NCBI RefSeq assembly: GCF_002215495.1
Contig: NZ_CP021378.1
Span: 1,674,764-1,738,763 of the forward strand
Length of the DNA stretch: 64,000 nt
DNA from: Porphyrobacter sp. CACIAM 03H1
GTDB taxonomy: Bacteria > Pseudomonadota > Alphaproteobacteria > Sphingomonadales > Sphingomonadaceae
Direction of reading: 5' to 3'
The notes under the pieces were generated by a model. That model was not told the DNA's origin. It made no database searches and saw only the letters and a list, made by a program, of their open reading frames with translations. This document shows positions 9,178 through 18,236 of this stretch, in pieces. A program made the position numbers and the translations under genes. Each line of letters begins with the position of its first letter. The stretch's first letter is position 1.

Positions 9178-11456
9178 TGGCCGACAATCCCAATCCCGAA
9201 CTCGACGTGCCTGAAACCAAGGGGCCCGAAACCGCAGCCCCGGCGGACAAGCCGAAGAAGAAGGGCGTCAAGCGCCGCATCTTCCTCGCAGGTTCGGCGC
9301 TACTGGTGGGCGGCGGCATCTTCGGCGTGTGGTGGACCGACAGCAGCGTGAAGGCCAAGGCCAAGGCGCTGACCGTTGGCGAGGGCGAGCACGGCTTTGC
9401 CACCTGGATGAAGATCGCCGAGGACGACACCGTCACGGTCTACTCGCCGCACATCGATTTCGGGCAGGGCTCGCACACCGCGCTCGGGCAGATGCTGGCC
9501 GACGAGCTCGATGCCGCCTGGGACAAGGTGAAGGTCGAGCAGGCCCCTTCCGATCTCGCCTTCGCCAATGCGGCGCTGGCCAAGGGCTTCCTGCCCGAGA
9601 TGGTCGGCCAGACCGTCGCGGGGCTGCTGCCCGACGCGGTGGTGGGGATGATGGCGCGCTCGATGCCGTTGCAGATCACCGGCGGCTCCTCGGCGATCCG
9701 CTTCACCGGCGAGGTCGGGATGCGCAAGACCGGCGCGGCGGTGCGCGCGGCGCTGGTCGCGGAAGCGGCCGACCGGCTGGGCGTACCTGCAAGCGAGCTG
9801 ACTACCGCCGATTCCGTCGTCACCCATGCCAGGTCGGGCAAGTCGCTCCGCTATGGCGAGCTTGCCGCGGGCGCGGCTGAAAGGTCGCTGGCGAGTGACC
9901 CCGTTCTCAAGACCCGCGACCAGTGGAAGCTGATCGGCCAGCCCGTCGCCCGGCGCGACATCCCCGCCAAGGTCGATGGCAGCGCGATCTACGGCATCGA
10001 CTTCACCCTGCCCGAGATGCGCGTCGCGACCATCGCGGCAGCGCCGGTGCGCGGCGGCAAGCTCGAGAGCGTCGACGAGGCGCCCGCGCTCGCCGTGAAG
10101 GGCGTCGAGAAGGTGGTGAAGCTCGATGACGCGGTGATCGTCGTCGCCAAGGGCTACTGGCCGGCGAAGAAGGGCCTCGATGCGCTTTCGCCCAGGTTCT
10201 CCGACGGGGGCCATGCGGCGGTCTCGACCCCGGCAATCTACGCCGCGCAGGGCAAGCTCATCGCCGGCGGCAAGGCCGACAACGAGGGCGGCGAGGGCGA
10301 TGTCGATGCGGCCTTCGGTGCGGCCGGTGCCAAGCTGGTCGAGGCCGAATACCGCGTTCCCTTCCTCCACCACGCGATGATGGAGCCCTTCGCGCTCACC
10401 GGCCACTTCAAGGACGGCAAGCTGCACCTGTGGGGCGGGATGCAGGACCCGCTGAGCACCCGCACCAAGGCGGCGAAGGCCGCCGGCCTTTCGGTCGACG
10501 ACGTGATCTTCACCCCGATGATCATGGGCGGCGGCTTCGGCCGGCGTTTCCCCGATCTGGTCGAGATCATCGACCAGGTGGCGCTGCTGGCGAAGCAGGT
10601 GCCATACCCCGTGAAGCTGGTCTGGAGCCGCGAGGAGGAGCTGCGCCACGGCACCTATCGCCCGCAATCGCTGGCGCGGCTCAAGGGCGCGGTGAAGGAT
10701 GGCGCGATCACCGCACTGCGGATCGACTACGCCCAGAGCGGCAATGCCGAGGGCGAGGTGCCCTTCATCTACAACCTGCCCGCGACCTCGCGCCGCCACT
10801 TCGCCTACCAGTCGAACCAGATCGACGGGCCGTGGCGCTCGGTCAACGCGACGCAATTGGGCTTCTACACCGAAAGCTTCATGGACGAACTGGCGGCGGC
10901 GGCAGGGGCGGACCCCTACGAATTCCGCCGCAAGCATCTCCCGGCCGATTCCCGGCACGTGAAGGTGCTGGACGAGGTGGCGAAGCGTTCGGGCTGGGGC
11001 ACGCCCCTGCCCGAGGGCACGGGACGGGGGATTGCCATCGTCGAGAGCTTCGGCACGATCGTCGCCGAGGTGATCGAGGCGGGCGTCAAGGACGACGGCA
11101 GCCCCAAGGTGCTGAAAGCCTTTGCGGTGGTCGACTGCGGCACCACGGTGAACCCCCTCAATGCCGAGGCGCAGATCATGGGCGGGCTGATCATGGGCCT
11201 GTCCTCGGCGATGGGCGAGGCGGTCACGCTCGACAAGGGCGCGGTGGTTGAGAGCAATTTCAACGACTACCCGATCCTCAAGCTCGCCGACGCGCCGCCG
11301 CAGATCGACGTGCACTTCATCCACAGCGGGGCCAAGACCGGCGGGATCGGCGAACCCGGCCTGCCGCCTGCCTCGCCGGCGCTCGCCAACGCGCTGGCGG
11401 CGGCGACGGGCAAGCGGATCCGCAACCTGCCGGTGCTTGCCCAGGCAAAGGCTTGA
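9177..11456 (+). CDS. iorB: Molybdopterin-binding subunit of molybdenum hydroxylase (IorB type)
   Basis: A 759-residue catalytic subunit carrying the molybdenum cofactor. It hydroxylates an aldehyde or N-heterocycle using water. A twin-arginine-like signal KRRIFLAGSALLVGGGIFG at about residues 35-53 suggests export together with IorA. MGGGFGRRFPDLVEI (near residue 450) is the cofactor loop. GGIGEPGLPPASPALANAL near the C-terminus holds the catalytic Glu of this family. Length matches isoquinoline oxidoreductase beta subunits. The true substrate is unknown. No cytochrome c or FAD subunit is adjacent, so the electron acceptor is also unknown. MocA follows directly, with a four-base overlap. Confidence 0.92.
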   Translation: MADNPNPELDVPETKGPETAAPADKPKKKGVKRRIFLAGSALLVGGGIFGVWWTDSSVKAKAKALTVGEGEHGFATWMKIAEDDTVTVYSPHIDFGQGSHTALGQMLADELDAAWDKVKVEQAPSDLAFANAALAKGFLPEMVGQTVAGLLPDAVVGMMARSMPLQITGGSSAIRFTGEVGMRKTGAAVRAALVAEAADRLGVPASELTTADSVVTHARSGKSLRYGELAAGAAERSLASDPVLKTRDQWKLIGQPVARRDIPAKVDGSAIYGIDFTLPEMRVATIAAAPVRGGKLESVDEAPALAVKGVEKVVKLDDAVIVVAKGYWPAKKGLDALSPRFSDGGHAAVSTPAIYAAQGKLIAGGKADNEGGEGDVDAAFGAAGAKLVEAEYRVPFLHHAMMEPFALTGHFKDGKLHLWGGMQDPLSTRTKAAKAAGLSVDDVIFTPMIMGGGFGRRFPDLVEIIDQVALLAKQVPYPVKLVWSREEELRHGTYRPQSLARLKGAVKDGAITALRIDYAQSGNAEGEVPFIYNLPATSRRHFAYQSNQIDGPWRSVNATQLGFYTESFMDELAAAAGADPYEFRRKHLPADSRHVKVLDEVAKRSGWGTPLPEGTGRGIAIVESFGTIVAEVIEAGVKDDGSPKVLKAFAVVDCGTTVNPLNAEAQIMGGLIMGLSSAMGEAVTLDKGAVVESNFNDYPILKLADAPPQIDVHFIHSGAKTGGIGEPGLPPASPALANALAAATGKRIRNLPVLAQAKA

Positions 11457-12109
11457 GCCTCGACGGCTGGTCGGCGCTGATCCTCGCCGGCGGGGCGGGG
11501 CGGCGCTTCGGTGGCGGCAAGCTGCTGGCCGATCTGGCGGGGGCGCCGGTGATCCGGCGGGTCACCGAACGCGTGCTCGGGGCCGGTTTCGCCGAGGTTG
11601 TCGTCGTCACCGGTGCCGATGGAGCCTCGCTTCGCCCGGCCCTCGAGGGGCTCGCCTGCCGGATCGTCGACGCCCCCGACTGGGACGAGGGCATGGCCGC
11701 GAGCCTGCGCGCCGGGGTCGCCGCGCTGGCGCTGCAAGCGCGCGGTGTGTGCGTCTTTCTCGGCGACATGCCGCTGGTGCCGGTTGCGCTCTCGGCTCCG
11801 CTCGCGGCGGCGGCGGAAGCGGCGGGATATGCCGCAAGGCCGCGCCATGCGGGCAAGCCGGGCCACCCGGTCGCCTTCACCCGCGCTGCCTTCGCCGATC
11901 TCGCCAAGCTGGAGGGCGACACCGGCGCGACCGCGCTGCTCAAGGCGCGTCCCGAGGCGGTCGCCTACCTCGAAACCGCCGACAGCGGCGTGCTGCTCGA
12001 CATCGACACGCCTGCCGACCTCGCCGCCGCCACCGCCGCGTGGAAGGCCTGCGCGACCTCGGCGATCACCGACAGCGCGACCTCGCGCGGGGCCTTGCCG
12101 AAGCCGTAG
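11453..12109 (+). CDS. mocA: Molybdenum cofactor cytidylyltransferase-like (MocA family)
   Basis: A 218-residue nucleotidyltransferase. The N-terminal LILAGGAGRRFGGGKLLADL is the NTP-binding signature of the MobA/MocA group, and FLGDMPLV supplies the metal-binding Asp. In hydroxylases of this type MocA converts molybdopterin cofactor to its cytosine dinucleotide form, which fits the IorAB enzyme upstream. The best start is TTG at 11453, overlapping the iorB stop codon by three bases. The final 35 residues after LLDIDTPADL extend past the usual family end and lie antisense to the end of xdhC, with which it overlaps for 145 bases. Confidence 0.88.
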   Translation: MSLDGWSALILAGGAGRRFGGGKLLADLAGAPVIRRVTERVLGAGFAEVVVVTGADGASLRPALEGLACRIVDAPDWDEGMAASLRAGVAALALQARGVCVFLGDMPLVPVALSAPLAAAAEAAGYAARPRHAGKPGHPVAFTRAAFADLAKLEGDTGATALLKARPEAVAYLETADSGVLLDIDTPADLAAATAAWKACATSAITDSATSRGALPKP

Positions 12110-12969
12110 AGCCCGATCGGTGCGCGCAGCCGTGCAATCTGCGCTTCGCTCACCCCGTGGGCGCGCAGCCGCGCGATCCGGCCCTCGAGCCGCGCCCGCG
12201 CGCCGATCGCACCGACGTGAAAGGCCTCGCTGCACAAGGCGGCGGCAAGCCCGCGTTCGTCGTCCTCGCGGTCGTGCGAGAGCACCGCGATCGCCGTCCA
12301 GCGGTCGATCCCGATCGCCGCGAGCGCGGCCGCCGGATCGCCGCGATGATAGGCGATGCGGGGGAAGGGGGCAGCCTCCGGCCCGCCCGGGGTGACGAGC
12401 GCCACCTGCCAGCCCATCGCCTGCGCGAGCGCAGCGGCCGAGAGCGTCGCCCCGTCCTCGCCGATCAGCACGAGGCGCAGCGGGGGCGCGAACAGGCGGG
12501 TGTAGCGCGCGCCGTCCCAGGCATCGACGGGCGCCTCGCCTGCGGCTTCGGCGCGGCGGGTGACGCCGTCGCTCGACCACAGCACCGCGCGGCGCGCGTG
12601 CCAGCCATCGAGCAGCGCCGCGACCGCCGGTTCCGCCGCCGCGACCGGCTCGACCAGCACGGAAATCCCCGATCCGCAGGCGAGCCGGATGTCGATCCAC
12701 GGACTGCCCTCGCCATAGCGCAGGAGGCGCGGCGCGCCCTCGGCGAGGGCTGTGCGGGCGTGGCGGGCGACATCGTCCTCGATGCAGCCGCCCGAGAGGA
12801 AGCCCCAGTGCTCGCTGTCGGTAACGAGCATCTGCGCGCCGACATCGCGCGGCGCCGAACCGTCGACCGCCACGAGCGTGGCGATGGCGAAGCGTTCCGG
12901 CAGCACGGGCGCAGCCAGCAGCGCCTCGCGGATATCGTCGACGGGGGCGGCAAGGCGCCAGCGGCTCAT
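11965..12969 (-). CDS. xdhC: XdhC family molybdoenzyme maturation factor
   Basis: A 334-residue protein with the XdhC/CoxI layout. An N-terminal domain contains the motif VAVDGSAPRDVGAQMLV and GGCIEDDVA. A C-terminal Rossmann-like domain follows, with LVLIGEDGATLSAAALA, AVLSHDREDDERGLAAAL and the closing GLYGFGKAPREVALSVIAE. XdhC proteins bind molybdenum cofactor, promote its sulfuration and insert it into the apoenzyme. The ATG at 12969 begins MSRWRLAAPVDDIREAL and is preferred to upstream in-frame starts that would run into tRNA-Pro. It converges on mocA with a long 3' overlap. The role in maturing IorAB is inferred from position. Confidence 0.88.
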   Translation of the reverse strand: MSRWRLAAPVDDIREALLAAPVLPERFAIATLVAVDGSAPRDVGAQMLVTDSEHWGFLSGGCIEDDVARHARTALAEGAPRLLRYGEGSPWIDIRLACGSGISVLVEPVAAAEPAVAALLDGWHARRAVLWSSDGVTRRAEAAGEAPVDAWDGARYTRLFAPPLRLVLIGEDGATLSAAALAQAMGWQVALVTPGGPEAAPFPRIAYHRGDPAAALAAIGIDRWTAIAVLSHDREDDERGLAAALCSEAFHVGAIGARARLEGRIARLRAHGVSEAQIARLRAPIGLYGFGKAPREVALSVIAEVAQAFHAAVAAARSAGVSMSSSTPLSAVSR

Positions 12970-13082
12970 GGGACGGGCACGGCTTTCGTGAGAGGCGAAG
13001 ACCCACAGCCTACCGCGCGCGCCGCCGCCGTGCAATCGCGCCGCCGCGCGGCGCATCAAAGCCGTGAAGAGGAGGAAACCAC

Positions 13083-13159
13083 TGGTCGGGACGAGAGGAT
13101 TCGAACCTCCGACCCCCACACCCCCAGTGTGATGCGCTACCAGGCTGCGCTACGTCCCG
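13083..13159 (-). tRNA. tRNA-Pro (GGG)
   Basis: A 77-base cloverleaf read on the minus strand. The acceptor CGGGACG pairs with CGTCCCG, followed by discriminator A and an encoded CCA (complement at 13083-13085). The T arm has GGTTCGAATCC. The anticodon stem TCACA/TGTGG (one G-T pair) encloses the loop CTGGGGG, giving anticodon GGG. Confidence 0.95.
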
Positions 13160-13357
13160 ACACCAGTGGAGCGGCGCCTATAGGGCGGCAGTTGGGGGCT
13201 GGCAAGCGGGTTTGGGCGGGGACGGGGTGTGGCCGGTTCACAACGCTCTCGGGCGCCATGATTGCGGCTTCCTTGCATTGCTGCTAGGCGCGCCCACTTG
13301 GACGCACGAGGCGCACGCCTCGCACGATATTCACGGGATCCGACAGGCTTTATTCGC

Positions 13358-13687
13358 ATGACAATCGACCTTCTCGCCGCCGCCGGAGCGGGCGCCGCCG
13401 CTGCCCCGCCCGCCTGGATCAGCTTCCTGCCGATCATCGGCATGATCGCGATCTTCTGGTTCCTGATCATCCGCCCGCAGATGAAGCGGCAGAAGGAGCA
13501 CCAACAGAAGATCGCCGCGGTCAAGAAGGGCGACCAGGTCGTCACCGCGGGCGGGCTCGTGGGCAAGGTCGTCAAGGTCGACGACACCTATGCCGAGCTC
13601 GAACTTGGCCCCAATGTCCGCGTCAAGGCGATCAAGGCGACGCTCGGCGACATCATCCCGCCCGGCGGCTCGCCCGCCAACGACTGA
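13358..13687 (+). CDS. yajC: Preprotein translocase subunit YajC
   Basis: A 109-residue membrane protein of the SecDF-YajC complex, which assists SecYEG-driven export. One TM helix, [20 protein letters not shown] (residues about 19-38), is followed by the family signature [14 protein letters not shown] and the soluble segment [16 protein letters not shown]. The start at 13358 ([10 protein letters not shown]) gives the normal family length; in-frame upstream codons would add 32 atypical residues. A short inverted repeat GAGGCG-CA-CGCCTC (13308-13321) lies in its leader. secD and secF follow on the same strand. Confidence 0.95.
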   Translation: MTIDLLAAAGAGAAAAPPAWISFLPIIGMIAIFWFLIIRPQMKRQKEHQQKIAAVKKGDQVVTAGGLVGKVVKVDDTYAELELGPNVRVKAIKATLGDIIPPGGSPAND

Positions 13688-13749
13688 TCCGGCCGCCGGC
13701 CCCGCCTGCGCGCCGCACCCCTTTTCCTTGCGTGTGAGACCCTGACGCA

Positions 13750-15348
13750 ATGCTCGACTTTCCCCTCTGGAAAAAGCTCAGCCTGTGGGCGCTGACGCTG
13801 GCGGCCTCGCTGCTGGCGCTGCCCTCGCTGTTCAATGTCTCGGGGCTGGACTGGCCTTCGGCGCTGCCTGACCCGCAGGTCAACCTCGGGCTCGACCTTG
13901 CCGGCGGCTCGCACCTGCTGCTCGAGGCGAAGGCGAGCGACGTGCGCGCCCAGCGGCTCGAGAACATGGAGGAGACCGTCCGCCAGCTGATGCGCAACGC
14001 CAAGCCGCGCATCCGCATCGGCGATGTCTCGACCGCGGGCGGGCAGCTGTCCTTCATCCTCGAGAACGCCGCTGACATCGACCGTGCGCGCGGGCTGATC
14101 GAGCCGGCGATGCAGGGCGCGACCACGGTGCGCGAGTGGGAGCTGAACGTCGTCGACGGCCAGCGGATGGTGCTCAGCCAGACCGATGCGGGGGTCAACC
14201 AGGCGATCGACGATGCAATGGCGAGCGCGACCGAGGTGGTGCGCCGCCGCATCGACGAACTCGGCACGCGCGAGCCGACCATCATCCGCCAGGGCGACAC
14301 CCGTATCGTCGTGCAGGTGCCGGGGCTTCAGGACCCCGAGGCGCTCAAGGCGCTGGTCGGCCAGACCGCGCAGCTCGAATTCAAGCTGGTCGATCTGAAC
14401 GCCCTGCCCAGCAACGTGCAGGCGGGGATCGCGCCGGCGGGCAGCGAGATCTTCCCCTTCGCGCCGGGCACGCCCGAACAGGGCAGCTTCCTCGCGGTGC
14501 GCCGCCTCGGCGGGATCCGCGGCGAGAACCTCACGGGCGCGCAGGCCGGGGTCAATCCGCAGACCAACCAGAACATCGTCAACATCACCTTCGACGCGCA
14601 GGGCGGGGCCAAGTTCGCCAAGCTGACGACCGAGAACGTCAACAAGCCCTTCGCGATCATTCTCGACGGGCAGGTGCTCTCGGCGCCCAACATCAACGAG
14701 CCGATCATCGGCGGCAGCGCGCAGATTTCAGGCAGCTTCACGCCCGAAAGCGCCAACAACCTCGCGATCGCGCTGCGTTCGGGCGCGCTGCCGGTGCCGC
14801 TGGCGGTGGTCGAGGAACGCACCGTCGGGCCGGACCTCGGCGCGGACTCGATCCGCAAGGGCCTGATCGCGATGGGCATCGGCAGCCTCGCGGTGATCGC
14901 CTTGATGATCGCGACCTATGGCCGCTTCGGGGTCTATGCCACGGTGGCGCTGGTGTTCAACGTGCTGATGCTGCTCGGGATCATGGCGCTGGGCGGCTTC
15001 ACCCTGACCCTGCCGGGGATCGCCGGCTTCGTCATCACCATCGGCGCGGCGGTCGACGCCAACGTGCTCATCAACGAGCGCATCCGCGAGGAGCGCGCGC
15101 GGGGGCGCAAGGTCGTCGCCGCGGTCGAGACTGGCTACAAGGAAGCGAGCCGCGCGATCTTCGACGCGAACCTCACCAACGTCATCTCGGGCGTGGCGCT
15201 GTTCGCCTTCGGTTCGGGGCCGGTCAAGGGCTTCGCGGTGGTGCTGATCATCGGCATCGTCACCTCGGTCTTCACCGGCGTGACCCTGACCCGCATGTTC
15301 GTCGCCGGATGGCTGCGCAAGGCGCGCCCCAACGACATCGTCATTTGA
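13750..15348 (+). CDS. secD: Protein translocase subunit SecD
   Basis: A 532-residue RND-family membrane protein. With SecF it uses the proton gradient to pull exported proteins into the periplasm. TM1 is near residues 8-28, and the sequence GLDLAGGSHLLLEA is the D1 motif. A large periplasmic P1 domain follows (about 45-340), then five TM helices. The D4-type motif GFVITIGAAVDANVLINERIREE contains the functional Asp, here in two stretches near residue 430. Length is close to that of other alphaproteobacterial SecD proteins. secF begins 13 bases after the stop, and yajC ends 62 bases before the start. Confidence 0.96.
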   Translation: MLDFPLWKKLSLWALTLAASLLALPSLFNVSGLDWPSALPDPQVNLGLDLAGGSHLLLEAKASDVRAQRLENMEETVRQLMRNAKPRIRIGDVSTAGGQLSFILENAADIDRARGLIEPAMQGATTVREWELNVVDGQRMVLSQTDAGVNQAIDDAMASATEVVRRRIDELGTREPTIIRQGDTRIVVQVPGLQDPEALKALVGQTAQLEFKLVDLNALPSNVQAGIAPAGSEIFPFAPGTPEQGSFLAVRRLGGIRGENLTGAQAGVNPQTNQNIVNITFDAQGGAKFAKLTTENVNKPFAIILDGQVLSAPNINEPIIGGSAQISGSFTPESANNLAIALRSGALPVPLAVVEERTVGPDLGADSIRKGLIAMGIGSLAVIALMIATYGRFGVYATVALVFNVLMLLGIMALGGFTLTLPGIAGFVITIGAAVDANVLINERIREERARGRKVVAAVETGYKEASRAIFDANLTNVISGVALFAFGSGPVKGFAVVLIIGIVTSVFTGVTLTRMFVAGWLRKARPNDIVI

Positions 15349-15361
15349 GGAGCGCGCCCCC

Positions 15362-16339
15362 ATGAAACTCCTGAAGCTCGTCCCCGACAACACCAACATC
15401 AAGTTCCTGAAGCTGCGCGTGCCCTTCTTCGTGCTCAGCCTCGTGCTGATCTTCGGCAGCTGGGCGGCGGTGGCGGTCAACGGCCTCAACTTCGGCGTCG
15501 ATTTCGCCGGGGGGCAGGAAGTGCGCATGACCTTCGAGGAGCGCGAGACGGCGCCCATCCCGAGCTTGCGCGAACTCGTCGGCGGCCTCGGCTACGGCGA
15601 GCCGGTGGTGCAGGAATTCGGCGCGCCCAACCAGGTCTCGATCCGCGTTCCCCTGCCCGAGGGGGCCGAGGACACGCCGGGCGCCGCGACCGCGATCGGC
15701 GACCGGGTGATCGCCACCATTGCCGCCGAATATCCCGACGCGCGCAAGGACGGCAACGACACCGTCTCGGGCAAGGTCGCAGGCGAGTTCCGCAACTCAG
15801 CGATCCTCGCACTGCTGGCGGCGATGGCGGCGGTCTCGATCTACATCTGGGTGCGCTTCGAATGGCAGTTCGGCGTCGGCGCGATGTTCGCGCTGGTGCA
15901 CGACGTGTCGGTGACGCTCGGCCTGTTCGCGCTGACGCAGATGGAGTTCAGCCTCCAGATCGTCGCGGCGATCCTCGCGATCATCGGCTATTCGCTGAAC
16001 GACACCATCGTCGTCTACGACCGCATCCGCGAGAACCTCAAGAAGTACCGCAAGATGCCGATGAACGAGCTGCTCGACCTGTCGGTCAACGAGACGCTCG
16101 CGCGCACGGTGATGACCTCGCTGACGCTGTTCGTGGCGCTGATCCCGCTGCTGATCTTCGGCCCGCCGAGCCTGTTCGGCATGGTCGCGGCGATCACCGT
16201 GGGCCTGTTCATCGGGACCTATTCCTCGATTTACATGGCCGGCCCGCTGCTGATCTGGATGGGGGTGACCTCGAACAGCTTCGTGCCGACCGAGAACGCC
16301 GCCGATCGGCAGGAGAAGCTGGCTCGCGGAGAGGGATAG
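15362..16339 (+). CDS. secF: Protein translocase subunit SecF
   Basis: A 325-residue partner of SecD. The N-terminal TM and LNFGVDFAGGQEVRMTFEE (D1-like motif, residues 41-59) are followed by a short periplasmic domain and five further TMs. IIGYSLNDTIVVYDRIREN (about 205-223) is the conserved SecF motif with the functional Asp. GGAGCG precedes the ATG. It ends 12 bases from the convergent glycosyltransferase gene, so the two genes probably share a short terminator region. Confidence 0.96.
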   Translation: MKLLKLVPDNTNIKFLKLRVPFFVLSLVLIFGSWAAVAVNGLNFGVDFAGGQEVRMTFEERETAPIPSLRELVGGLGYGEPVVQEFGAPNQVSIRVPLPEGAEDTPGAATAIGDRVIATIAAEYPDARKDGNDTVSGKVAGEFRNSAILALLAAMAAVSIYIWVRFEWQFGVGAMFALVHDVSVTLGLFALTQMEFSLQIVAAILAIIGYSLNDTIVVYDRIRENLKKYRKMPMNELLDLSVNETLARTVMTSLTLFVALIPLLIFGPPSLFGMVAAITVGLFIGTYSSIYMAGPLLIWMGVTSNSFVPTENAADRQEKLARGEG

Positions 16340-16351
16340 GTCTGTCCGCCG

Positions 16352-17533
16352 TCAGGCGGCCGATAACCTCTCGTAATGCGCGGCGAGCTGCGCGGCGTTG
16401 GCCTCCCAGCTGAAATGCTCGGTCAGCGCCGCCACCGCCTCGCGCGGGGGCGGGTCGGCGAGGATCGCGTTGACCGCCGCCGCCACGGCCGCCGGATCGC
16501 GCGGGACCAGCCGCCCGGCGGTGTCGCAGGAAATCAGCTCGCGCGCCCCGCCGACATCGGTGGTCACCACCGGCGTCCCGCAGGCGAGCGCCTCGACCCA
16601 GGCATTGGCGAGCCCCTCGCTCACGGTCGGCAGCACCATCACGTCGGCAGCCGAGAGGATCAGCGGCATCAGGTCGTGATCGATCGATCCGGCGAAGAAC
16701 ACCCGCTCTCCCATCCCCTCGCGCGCGGCGAGGGCGCGCAGGCGGGCCTCGTCCTCGCCCTTGCCGATCAGCACCAGCCGCGCCTCGGGCACCGCCTTCA
16801 GCGCGGCGATGGCGATGTCCTGGCCCTTGCGCTCGATCAGCGCCCCGACGCAGGCGAGGAGCGGCGCCTTGTCGGGCAGGGCAAAGCCCAGTTCCTCTGA
16901 AAGCTGGCGGCGCAGCTGGGGATGGGCGAAGGGGCGGAAGCGGTCGCGGTCGAGCCCGGTGTAGTGCACCGTGATCTTGCCCGCATCCATCCCCATTGCC
17001 GCCATCTGCCCGGCCAGATCGCGGCTCACCGCCAGCAGCCCCGTCGCCGCGCGCGCCGCATCGAGCATCTGTTCGCGGGCGAAATCCTGCTCCCCCCAGA
17101 AGGCGATGTCGCTCCCGCGCGCCTTGATCGAGAGCGGCAGGCCCGTCGCCCTCGCGATGGCGGCGGCGGCGGGGCCGTCGGGGAAGAAGAATTGCGCGTC
17201 GAGCACGTCGATCGGCGCTGCTGCATGGATGCGCTGCACCAGCGGCAGGACGGCACGCGCGATGGCGGCGGCGTTGCGACGCGCGCCGATGCGCGGGATC
17301 AGGGTGAAGCGCGGCCGGTGAATGGTGATGCCGCCTTCCTCGGCGATCTCGGGCAGGGTGGCGAGCGGGCGGTAGCGCCCCAGCGCCAGCGGCGGCAGGC
17401 CGATGGGGCTGACCACCGTCACCCGCCAGTCGCCGCGCTTCGCCAGCGTCTCCAGCGAGCGCGCGACGAAGGTGCCGAACCGCGGATTGACCGGGTTGGG
17501 ATAGAGCGTCGAGATGGCAAGGACGTGTTTCAC
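16352..17533 (-). CDS. GT4-family glycosyltransferase
   Basis: A 393-residue GT-B fold retaining glycosyltransferase. The N-terminal domain starts VLAISTLYPNPVNPRFGTFV. The C-terminal nucleotide-sugar domain has GALIERKGQDIAIAAL, LVLIGKGEDEARLRALA and the E-x7-E type motif PTVSEGLANAWVEALACGTP. This resembles TuaC-like enzymes that add sugars to surface polysaccharides. Donor and acceptor are unknown, and no polysaccharide cluster surrounds it. Two GTG codons could start it (17551 or 17533); I choose 17533 because an AGGA lies nine bases upstream. Confidence 0.85.
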   Translation of the reverse strand: MKHVLAISTLYPNPVNPRFGTFVARSLETLAKRGDWRVTVVSPIGLPPLALGRYRPLATLPEIAEEGGITIHRPRFTLIPRIGARRNAAAIARAVLPLVQRIHAAAPIDVLDAQFFFPDGPAAAAIARATGLPLSIKARGSDIAFWGEQDFAREQMLDAARAATGLLAVSRDLAGQMAAMGMDAGKITVHYTGLDRDRFRPFAHPQLRRQLSEELGFALPDKAPLLACVGALIERKGQDIAIAALKAVPEARLVLIGKGEDEARLRALAAREGMGERVFFAGSIDHDLMPLILSAADVMVLPTVSEGLANAWVEALACGTPVVTTDVGGARELISCDTAGRLVPRDPAAVAAAVNAILADPPPREAVAALTEHFSWEANAAQLAAHYERLSAA

Positions 17534-17558
17534 GGAATGGCGTCCTAGCACGCGCGGC

Positions 17559-18137
17559 TCAAAGCGTCCTCACCAGCATGAAGGCGACCGCCACCCATGC
17601 CGGATCGTCAACCACCACCTGTTTCTGCCCCGCGCCCGGCGGCAGCAGGCCGACCAGCGTGCCCTTGCGGTCGATCAGCCGCCCGAAGGCGAAACGCCCG
17701 CCGGAGCGCGGCACGAGGCAGTCGCGGTTGATCGCGCCGGCGGTGTCCGCCGGATCGAGCCGCCGCAGCCAAACGAGGTCGCCCGGGCGGTATTCCCCGA
17801 CGCTGGCGGTGACTTCGAGCACGAGCGGGGCGGGGCCGTCCTGCGGGGAGAGCGCGTTCGGGAGCAGCGCCTCGCGCGGGGCCGATAGAGCTTCCGGTCC
17901 GCCCGCGCCCAGCTGGGCGACGACCTGCGCGGGCGCGCCGCTTTCGGCCCGCATCAGGCTGGCGGGCTCGATCTCCAGCGCGGCGGCGATGCGGTTCATC
18001 CATCCGAGCGAGAGCTGGCGCATCCCCGTCTCGAGCCGCCCGATGGTCTGGGCGGTGGTCGGCGGCGTGCAGGCGGCGGCGAGATCGGCGAGGGTGAGGC
18101 CCTTGGCCTTGCGGATGTCGCGGATGCGGTTGGTCAT
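17559..18137 (-). CDS. XRE family regulator with degenerate S24-like C-terminal domain
   Basis: A 192-residue protein. Residues 1-60 form an XRE helix-turn-helix (IRDIRKAKGLTLADLAAAC, then TIGRLETGMRQLSLGWM). The C-terminal half (about 95-192) has the layout of the LexA/S24 fold, with GEYRPGDLVWLRRLD where active members have a Ser near a PGD motif. The usual Ser-Met pair is absent, so self-cleavage is unlikely. It is divergent from the DUF6456 gene across 99 bases and likely controls one or both. The ATG at 18137 gives a clean N-terminus for the HTH. The AT-rich stretch 18157-18178 between the two genes is a candidate operator. Confidence 0.82.
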   Translation of the reverse strand: MTNRIRDIRKAKGLTLADLAAACTPPTTAQTIGRLETGMRQLSLGWMNRIAAALEIEPASLMRAESGAPAQVVAQLGAGGPEALSAPREALLPNALSPQDGPAPLVLEVTASVGEYRPGDLVWLRRLDPADTAGAINRDCLVPRSGGRFAFGRLIDRKGTLVGLLPPGAGQKQVVVDDPAWVAVAFMLVRTL

Positions 18138-18236
18138 GCGGAAGGCCTCGCGGGCGGAATATAACCGGATTGGTTTTTCCTTTCCTACAGATGGGCCTGA
18201 TTGGCAAGCCCCGCCTCTTACAGCGGAGGAACAGCC

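Noticed and set aside
11248..13287. A 679-residue plus-strand frame ending over tRNA-Pro, with [16 protein letters not shown]
   Set aside because: The recognisable part is the translated complement of tRNA-Pro and the rest is antisense to xdhC or out of frame with iorB and mocA.
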